Shown: positions 56,183-61,320 of the stretch, piece by piece | How positions within the stretch are numbered: position 1 is the stretch's first letter | Layout: each line of letters begins with the position of its first letter | Assembly (NCBI GenBank): GCA_009695095.1 | Contig: SIBQ01000004.1 | Coordinates: 45,535-106,854, forward strand | Length of the DNA: 61,320 nucleotides | Reading direction: 5' to 3' | Origin: Lacunisphaera sp. | Lineage (GTDB): Bacteria; Verrucomicrobiota; Verrucomicrobiia; Opitutales; Opitutaceae | Position numbers and translations under genes: made by a program | The notes under the pieces: generated by a model | What the model saw: the letters and a program-made list of their open reading frames with translations, nothing else | What the model was told of the DNA's origin: nothing | The model's database searches: none

Positions 56183-56935
56183 TCAGGCCTTCTCTATGGG
56201 TTCCTTGGGCTCTTCCTTGAGCATGCCGGCCTTCAGCATGGCGCGCTTGAGATCTTCCGCCTTTTGCTCGAGCTCGGTCTCCTGCTCCTGCTGGGCCTGC
56301 ATTTTTTCGAACAGAGAGGACTCGCTTTGCTCCAGAAACGCCTCGCGTTCCTTGATCGCCTCGCACTGCTCCTTCATCGAGGCTTCCTGTCGGTCCAGTT
56401 CCTCCTTGAGCTTGCCGAGCGCCTCCAGCTCCTCGGGGTTGATGGCCCCGCCGGTCTGGAGCGCGGGCTGCTTGCGCATCGCGTCGATGACTTTCTCTCG
56501 CGCTTGCAGGACGGCCTCCGTCTCGGCCAGCTCGCGGTCCCGCTCGGCCAGCTTGTTTTCCGCCTCGGCGAGCGCGATCTCGCGCTCGGCCACCTTGGTT
56601 TCCAAGGCGCGCAAGGCCTTTTCCAAACCCTCCACCTGCGCCCCGCTGAGCGAGGGCTTGCCGCCCCACGGCGGCCGGGATTGCGACATGATCGCGTCAA
56701 TGGACTTGCGGGCCGCTGCCGTGGCCTGGGAGGCTTCCTGGGCCCGTTGTAGCGGACTGATGCGCCGGGGCAGGACCAGTGGCTTGGGTCCCGAGGGCTT
56801 GAGCGAAAATTTGATGTCGCCCGGAGGCGGAAACGCGGGGGCTTGCGTGGGGCCGTGTTGGTGGCCGGCCGACTTGGGTGGTAAGAATGCCGGCGGCAAT
56901 GGCACCCCGGGAGGAGATGGCGTCTGCGGATCCAC
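56183..56935 (-). CDS. Proline-rich, coiled-coil protein
   Basis: 250 aa from GTG 56935. Residues about 1-65 are Pro-rich and probably disordered (PQTPSPPGVPLPPAFLPPK). About 95-160 and 175-245 are strong heptad coiled coils (VEGLEKALRALETKVAEREIALAEAENKLAERDRELAETEAVL; LKEELDRQEASMKEQCEAIKEREAFLEQSESSLFEKMQ). The tail is KAGMLKEEPKEPIEKA. No signal or membrane segment. It lies 18 bases from the upstream gene and 31 from the barrel gene. The disordered-plus-coiled-coil design suits a partner of the ParA ATPase; this is inference. Confidence 0.6.
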   Translation of the reverse strand: MDPQTPSPPGVPLPPAFLPPKSAGHQHGPTQAPAFPPPGDIKFSLKPSGPKPLVLPRRISPLQRAQEASQATAAARKSIDAIMSQSRPPWGGKPSLSGAQVEGLEKALRALETKVAEREIALAEAENKLAERDRELAETEAVLQAREKVIDAMRKQPALQTGGAINPEELEALGKLKEELDRQEASMKEQCEAIKEREAFLEQSESSLFEKMQAQQEQETELEQKAEDLKRAMLKAGMLKEEPKEPIEKA

Positions 56936-56953
56936 GGGAGGAATGTGTCAGGA

Positions 56954-57874
56954 TTAAGCCTTGCGGAACAGCCGGGAAAAGAACCCGCCCTTTTTGCCTG
57001 CCGCCTCAGATGACTTGCTCTCTGCCTTCGTCTCTACCTTGAGCACCGCCGAGATCAGGCGGACCGCGATGGCTTCCCGTGCGTGATCATTGAGCACGGT
57101 AGAATAGCGTTCGTAAGTGCCGCCGTCCGACAGATGTTGGAGCAGGGCGGTCTTGTCGTCTTTGAACCAGTCCAGTGCCGCTGGCACCGTGGTGCGCAAC
57201 CCGGACTCAAGTTTATCGGTCTGCTCCTTGGTAATGGCCTTGGCCAAGGCCAACTGATCCGCCCGGGGCAGGCCGGCGCCGATGAGTCCAATGGCCTCCG
57301 CAAGATGGAGGCCGGTGGCGCCCTTGCGGTATGGCAGGAATTGGGCGATGCCCTCCTCGTCGCCATGGGTCAGCGCGTTGAGCGCCGTGCGAAAATCGCC
57401 ACCCAGCACCAGGCGCGTCGCCATCTGCTGCTCGAGATTGGCGAACCCGCCAATGGTCTTGATGCCCTCGGAGGAGCAGACAATTCACGTGCCCTCGCTG
57501 AAGTTGACCAGCAGGAGCGGATAATCCTCCGGGATGCTCAGGCGGGCCAGGGTCTTGAGAATGGGATTCTCCTGGGCCGAAGTCTTTTCCACCTCGGCAA
57601 CCATTTCGCCAAAGGGATCGTCGAAGGCAAGCGTCTCCTTGAGGATGCCGATGAGGTGGTCGGCCTTGTCGCCGCTACCGGCGATCTCCGGCATGATCAG
57701 CAGCTCATCGTAGGTGAAATCAATGTATTTGCCCGGTTTCTCCTCGGGGCCGGCGTGGGGCCACTCCTTGGTGTCAAGGTTGTGCGCGAGACTGATAAGC
57801 GAGGTGTCCGCCATGATGGAGTGGCGGAACTTTTTTCGGATTTCATCCCATTCGGTGGAATTGTACTTGGCCAT
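56954..57874 (-). pseudogene. 306-codon helical protein with in-frame TGA
   Basis: ATG 57874: MAKYNSTEWDEIRKKFRHSIMADTSLISLAHNLDTKEWPH, acidic helices up to LPLLLVNFSEGT, then TGA at 57485-57487 (codon 130). The same frame continues IVCSSEGIKTIGGFANLEQQMATRLVLGGDFRTALNALTHGDEEGIAQFLPY...KKGGFFSRLFRKA. The halves read as one protein. The second half could also restart at ATG 57424. The TGA context is TGA-I-V-C, and a small hairpin follows (see findings); a plain nonsense mutation is the likelier reading. No known family recognised. It lies 23 bases downstream of the ParA gene. Confidence 0.5.
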
Positions 57875-57897
57875 GGTGGTGTGGATTCCTTGAAATT

Positions 57898-58788
57898 TCA
57901 GGCCGGGGCGTTCTCGATGATCTCAGTGGCTGGCTTGAGGTAATCGTTGGCCACGCTGTCCTCGTCGCTGCCCTCGGTGCCGACGAGGAACACCGGCAGA
58001 CCGAGGGTGACGGCGCGGCGCACTATCATCGCGTCACGGATCTGCGTCGTGCAGATCTTGGCGGACGGAGCGCAGCCGCGTTTCTGGGCCTTAAATTGAT
58101 TCAACCGGAGTTGCATGCGCATCTTCGGCACCTCGATGTCTGAGTTGGTCTTGATCGAGTTGAAGACGATGCCGTAAACCTGCGAGGCTAGGCCCATCGC
58201 AGTGGTGCGAAAACTGGCTGATGATTGCTGAAAACGCAGCAGTTTTCCCCACCAGCAGCGTGAAGCCGATGAGGCTCAGCGCATCGGGATTGGAGGGCAC
58301 GTAGATTTCGGTGGCGCAGTAGACACCGTTCTGCGAGGCGCGCAGGACGTTTGGCGGGCAGTCGAACAGGATGAAATCGTAGTTGTTCTCGATCTCCGCG
58401 AGTTGCTCCTGAAAAATGACGTAAGACGGGCGTTTCGGGTCGGGCTTGTAGTCACCCTCGAGATCCACGAGGCTGAAGGAGGTGGGCACGAGATCGAGGC
58501 CGGGCAGGAGTTTTTCGCCGTCCTTGCCCTCCACGACGTCCTTGATCACGCAATCCTTCAGCCGCGCCGTACCCGGGTCGAAAATAGAATAAACCGAGCC
58601 AGTGCCCGTGGCGTTAATCTTGTTCCAGCGTTCCAGCCTCATGAGCCAGATGCTCGCGTTGGACTGTGTATCAAAATCCATCAGCAGCACGCGCATGCCG
58701 CGGCGCGCCAGACTGGCGGCCGTATTTACGATTAAGGAGGTCTTGCGACACCGCCCTTGTAGTTGAGGAAGGCTATCTTGCGTGCCAT
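57898..58788 (-). pseudogene. ParA/MinD-like ATPase, two frameshifts
   Basis: ATG 58788: MARKIAFLNYKGGV, then one G is missing within the Walker A loop (expected GGVGKTS), near 58750. The next frame continues KTSLIVNTAASLARRGMRVLLMDFDTQSNASIW (Walker A-prime Asp), LVPTSFSLVDLEGDY, NNYDFILFDCPPNV (Walker B) and IYVPSNPDALSLIGFTLL. Near 58205 an extra T shifts it again to TTAMGLASQVYGIVFNSIKTNSDIEVPKM...AMIVRRAVTLGLPVFLVG and the stop at 57898. A repaired protein has about 295 aa. It is first in a four-gene operon. The insert KINATGTGSVYSIFDP and the SxFRTTAMGLASQ region are unlike chromosomal ParA. Confidence 0.65.
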
Positions 58789-58852
58789 GGAAGATGCTTT
58801 CGCATCTGGCATACCATGGCAAGTGGGATAATGGGTGCGTGTTAAAAATCAT

Positions 58853-59365
58853 ATGAACTTTGAGATTCCGCCAGAGCATTATTTCGGCCTCACTCGGACG
58901 ATGAGCGAACCCTGCCTGCAGGAGAAATTTGCACCAGCCAGCATATGCTTCGGCTGCGGGCCGGCCAACCCCAAGGGACTGCGTATCCGCAGTTTTGTCC
59001 GCGGCAATGAAACGGTGGCCGTCTGGCAGCCGGAGCCTCATCACGAGGCCTTCCCCGGCATGCTCAACGGCGGCATTATCGGCGCGCTGCTCGACTGTCA
59101 CTGTAACTGGACCGCCGCCTTGCACCTCATGCAGCTCAACGAGCTTGACCAGCCGCCTTGCACCGTCACGGCCGACTACACCATCAAGCTGCTCCGCCCC
59201 ACCCCTACTGACGGCGCTGTTGAGCTGGTGGCGCGTGTGGTGGCGGCGTCCGTCGACCGTGCCACGATCGAAGGCACGCTGTCCGCCGGCGGCATTCAGC
59301 GCGCCACCTGCCGGGGCACCTTTGTCGCCGTGACACCCGGGCACCCGGCTTATCATCGCTGGTGA
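58853..59365 (+). CDS. PaaI-type hotdog-fold thioesterase
   Basis: 170 aa from ATG 58853; ATG 58901 (MSEPCLQEKF) is also possible. CFGCGPANPKGLRIRSFV is the Cys-rich opening of a subgroup of hotdog proteins. It is followed by EAFPGMLNGGIIGALLDCHCNWTAA (the HGG-like catalytic helix, here NGG), TVTADYTIKLLRPTP and ATCRGTFVAV. It likely hydrolyses an acyl-CoA. The substrate is unknown. It is divergent from the ParA gene, 64 bases apart. Confidence 0.8.
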   Translation: MNFEIPPEHYFGLTRTMSEPCLQEKFAPASICFGCGPANPKGLRIRSFVRGNETVAVWQPEPHHEAFPGMLNGGIIGALLDCHCNWTAALHLMQLNELDQPPCTVTADYTIKLLRPTPTDGAVELVARVVAASVDRATIEGTLSAGGIQRATCRGTFVAVTPGHPAYHRW

Positions 59366-59579
59366 GGGACAGGCGTTTCCCAATTGACACGGCCCGTTCA
59401 CGTTATCGTCACGCACAGCTGTCCGGGTGCGCCTATGCCGTATTCAGTAAATATCCAGGTGGGGAATGATGAACCCGAAATTACTGAACATCTGCCATAT
59501 CATCTGAGAGCGCCGTTTCTTGGCGGCCACTCCACTCCGCCGTTGCGTTCCGCCAGCCCGCGCGCGAAATCAGGGCGCC

Positions 59580-60013
59580 GTGAAAGCCACCGACCTCGCG
59601 CTCAGCCAGTTTCTGGGCATCGTCTCTGCGCCGGCCGGGGCGGCCCATTTGCTGGAGTTCCCTTCACTCCGCAATTGCACAATCATCTGGGCATCATGCA
59701 TGCCGCTGCGCAGTTCGCCCTAGCCGAGGCCGCCAGCGCCGAGTGCCTGCAGCGGCATTTCGGCGCTGCGGTGGGTTCGGTGTTTGCCGTGGTCCGGGGC
59801 GTGGAGGTGAAGTATCGCAAACCTGCGCTGGCCGGCCTGCTGGCCTTCGGTGTCCCGGATGAAAACACCCGCGAGCATTTTCTGGCCGAGCTGACTGCCC
59901 GCGGGCGCACCGGCGCCGTGATCCTGATTGATCTCAAGGATCGCACCGGCACGCTCACCTTCCATGGCAAGTTTGACTGGTTCATCTCCCGGCTCCCGCC
60001 GCCGGTTCGGTAA
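59580..60013 (+). pseudogene. DUF4442-type hotdog thioesterase, frameshifted
   Basis: GTG 59580: VKATDLALSQFLGIVSAPAGAAHLLEF, then a missing base near 59660. The neighbouring frame continues PFTPQLHNHLGIMHAAAQFALAEAASAECLQRHFGAAVGSVFAVVRGVEVKYRKPALAGLLAFG...LIDLKDRTGTLTFHGKFDWFISRLPP to TAA 60011-60013. H.N..G..HaaA.f.laE and the central helix are those of DUF4442 hotdog proteins. The repaired length is about 145 aa. The 59366-59579 interval before it holds nothing that I recognise. Confidence 0.6.
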
Positions 60014-60683
60014 ACGCGGCGCGCTGGCGCTAGCGGTGGTTCTTGCCGTCACCGCCGGGGCCGGCGAAATGCCGGACTACGTACGGCAGGCCCTCGCCCA
60101 ATTCAGCACCGATGTGCCCAAGGGCTGGGCCTACACCATCACGACGGTGCGCCACGAGCAGCAAGTCACCGAGCGTTACAATCCGGCCAGACCTCCGGCC
60201 GAACAATGGACCCTGCTCCGGCACAACAGCCAGCTGCCCTCAGCGAGGGAAATCGAGCGATATGCCAAGTCCCGGGCCGGCGGCCCGTCCGCCGCGCCGC
60301 AAGCCACTTTTCAAAAAGCTGACCTTGAGCCCGGGAGTGTCGAGCTCGTGCGGGCGGACGCCGAGCGGGGCGAGTTCCGCTGCGCCTTCCGCGCGGAATC
60401 CACCGGCGCGGACAAGATGCTTGGCCATCTCTCCCTGCGGCTGATCGTCAGCAAACGACAGCCCCACATCGAACAGTTCGTGCTGGAGCTCATTACCCCC
60501 TACTCGCCGGTGCTTGGGGTGAAGATGCACGAACTGCTGGTGCAAATGAAGTTTGCCGCGCCCGGCGCGGACCGGCCCAGCCTGCCCGCCGCGAGCAGCT
60601 CGCATTTTATCGGGAGGATTTTTTTCATCCGCGTGGAGGAAGACCTACGTGTCAGCTACTCCGACTTTGTGCGGGCCGACTAG
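59964..60683 (+). CDS. Secreted protein of unknown function
   Basis: 239 aa from ATG 59964, overlapping the preceding gene by 50 bases. The N-terminus has a basic stretch (SRRRFGKR) and then GALALAVVLAVTAGAGE, a signal peptide. The mature part reads MPDYVRQALAQFSTDVPKGWAYTITTVRHEQQVTERYNPARPPAEQWTLL, GEFRCAFRAESTGADKMLGHLSLRLIVSKRQPHIEQFVLELITPYSP and ISSHFIGRIFFIRVEEDLRVSYSDF. Beta-rich, periplasmic. The W.l.......p........Y pattern recalls a lipoprotein-like family, but I do not recognise it. Start GTG/ATG choice is uncertain. Confidence 0.6.
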   Translation: MASLTGSSPGSRRRFGKRGALALAVVLAVTAGAGEMPDYVRQALAQFSTDVPKGWAYTITTVRHEQQVTERYNPARPPAEQWTLLRHNSQLPSAREIERYAKSRAGGPSAAPQATFQKADLEPGSVELVRADAERGEFRCAFRAESTGADKMLGHLSLRLIVSKRQPHIEQFVLELITPYSPVLGVKMHELLVQMKFAAPGADRPSLPAASSSHFIGRIFFIRVEEDLRVSYSDFVRAD

Positions 60684-60764
60684 CAGCGGGTTTCCCCCGG
60701 CCGGCCCGCTATCCCGTTGACTTTATACCCTAATCCACTGGCTTAAAAGACTGTTGCATCTTCC

Positions 60765-61174
60765 ACAGTAAAAAGCCTTCCGTTTCGCTGGCAGCTGATC
60801 CTGTTTATCCTGCTGATCTGCGCCGTGACCATGTCACTTGCTTTTGCCGGATTCTATCTCTATGATGTTAGACAGTTCAACACCGAGGTACCCTCTCGAC
60901 TGGAAAAAACCCAGCAGCTGATGGTCAGCAACCTGGTGCCGTTGCTGGAGCAGAATCCCGAGACCACCGACCTGCAGCTCTATTTGCTCGGAGTGGACGA
61001 CCTGATCGCCGTTGCTGCCTTGTATGCCTCGGACGGCAAAGTGCTCGCCATTTACATCCGCCCCGGCCTTAACGAAAAATTTGCCTCCCCAGGCAGGTGA
61101 CTCGGTTCCTCGGCGACGAGCGGGGGGTTGTGTGGACGCCCATCGCCGCGGGGAACCGCAAATATGGCACCTGA
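60765..61174 (+). pseudogene. N-terminal fragment of a CHASE8-like sensor
   Basis: No ATG precedes the first helix. The frame reads VKSLPFRWQLILFILLICAVTMSLAFAGFYLYDVRQFNTEVPSRLEKTQQLMVSNLVPLLEQNPETTDLQLYLLGVDDLIAVAALYASDGKVLAIYIRPG, one transmembrane helix and a CHASE8-like periplasmic domain, to TGA at 61098-61100. The +1 frame continues QVTRFLGDERGVVWTPIAAGNRKYGT, then a stop at 61174. No kinase domain is in the window, so it is truncated or broken. Confidence 0.45.
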
Positions 61175-61254
61175 CCGGCCTCAACTTTTCGAGCCACCCG
61201 GAGGGTTAGTCTGGGCGCCTGTTATGGGTTGATGTGTTGGGTTGGGTTTGCGTT

Positions 61255-61295
61255 GTCCCGACGGAGGGAGGCCGGAGGCCGACCGGAGTCGGGAC
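61255..61295. repeat. Long-loop palindrome at right end
   Basis: GTCCCGAC (61255-61262) and GTCGGGAC (61288-61295) form a perfect 8-bp stem around a 25-base G/A-rich loop (GGAGGGAGGCCGGAGG...). The loop contains a second GGCC-based stem. It is non-coding, of a dispersed-palindrome type. The rest of 61175-61320 has no gene. Confidence 0.45.
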
Positions 61296-61320
61296 AGCAG
61301 GAAGTTGAGCGGCGTAGTTC

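Noticed and set aside
60-58788. Stop-codon recoding (TAG read as an amino acid) as an explanation for several in-frame TAG codons
   Set aside because: TAG also ends clearly complete genes here (for example DUF3108 at 7625-7627 and Ppx/GppA at 16150-16152), and TAA and TGA interruptions occur too, so a general reassignment does not fit.
1-61320. CRISPR arrays, tRNA or rRNA genes, phage or integrative elements
   Set aside because: No direct-repeat/spacer pattern, no cloverleaf candidates in the gaps that I read, and no integrase, transposase or phage structural protein.

Overview
This window is a GC-rich stretch of a Gram-negative bacterial chromosome. It carries a lipid A gene (lpxK), an outer-membrane-type beta-barrel, menaquinone genes (menF, menD, menB) and core housekeeping genes (rplU, rpmA, metG, alaS, pgi, fba, scpB, topoisomerase). 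The mix of DUF4252, DUF5069 and DUF3108 proteins, a topoisomerase with C-terminal repeats instead of zinc fingers, and many short intergenic palindromes fits Verrucomicrobiota, most likely Opitutales/Opitutaceae. That placement is inferred from remembered protein flavour, not from a search. I saw no phage, integrase, transposase, rRNA, tRNA or CRISPR array. || Layout. 1-10 kb: broken DUF4252 gene, UvrA-family gene, a fused DUF1302/exporter remnant, AI-2E-type permease, MBL exonuclease, DUF3108, MFS, rplU-rpmA. 10-20 kb: Gfo/Idh/MocA oxidoreductase, scpB, pgi, small lipoprotein, rsmI-ppx, RluA synthase, adenosine deaminase family, M29 aminopeptidase, lpxK. 20-30 kb: class V aminotransferase, TPR protein, topoisomerase, fba, two decayed genes, menB. 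30-37 kb: kup plus a cyclic-nucleotide-type sensor kinase, then menD-menF and metG. 37-43 kb: an accessory block (sensor fragment, nagA-like, MFS, propeller fragment, NarL-type kinase and regulator). 43-50 kb: rdgB-ribD-MBL hydrolase, a broken hybrid kinase, alaS. 50-61 kb: Xre-RES toxin-antitoxin pair with a twin operator, DUF5069, pdxH, an internally deleted sensor, long ispH, a four-gene operon led by a ParA-type ATPase, two hotdog-type proteins and a truncated sensor. || Working units visible from spacing: rsmI/ppx (4-base overlap), menF/menD (4-base overlap), rdgB/ribD/MBL (4-base overlaps), kinase/regulator (4-base overlap), antitoxin/toxin (4-base overlap), and the ParA-led operon. || The most striking property is the number of interrupted genes: about fifteen loci carry frameshifts and/or in-frame stops, and two loci look like internal-deletion fusions. 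Several frameshifts lie in T or G runs, so consensus errors are possible for those. The fusions and nonsense codons suggest real decay. || Best candidates for something undescribed: the ParA / 306-codon / coiled-coil / beta-barrel operon (54862-58788), which also has an in-frame TGA in a U-x-x-C context; a set of intergenic palindromes that share a flank and loop but differ in stem; and a 143-bp MITE-like element at 42555-42697.
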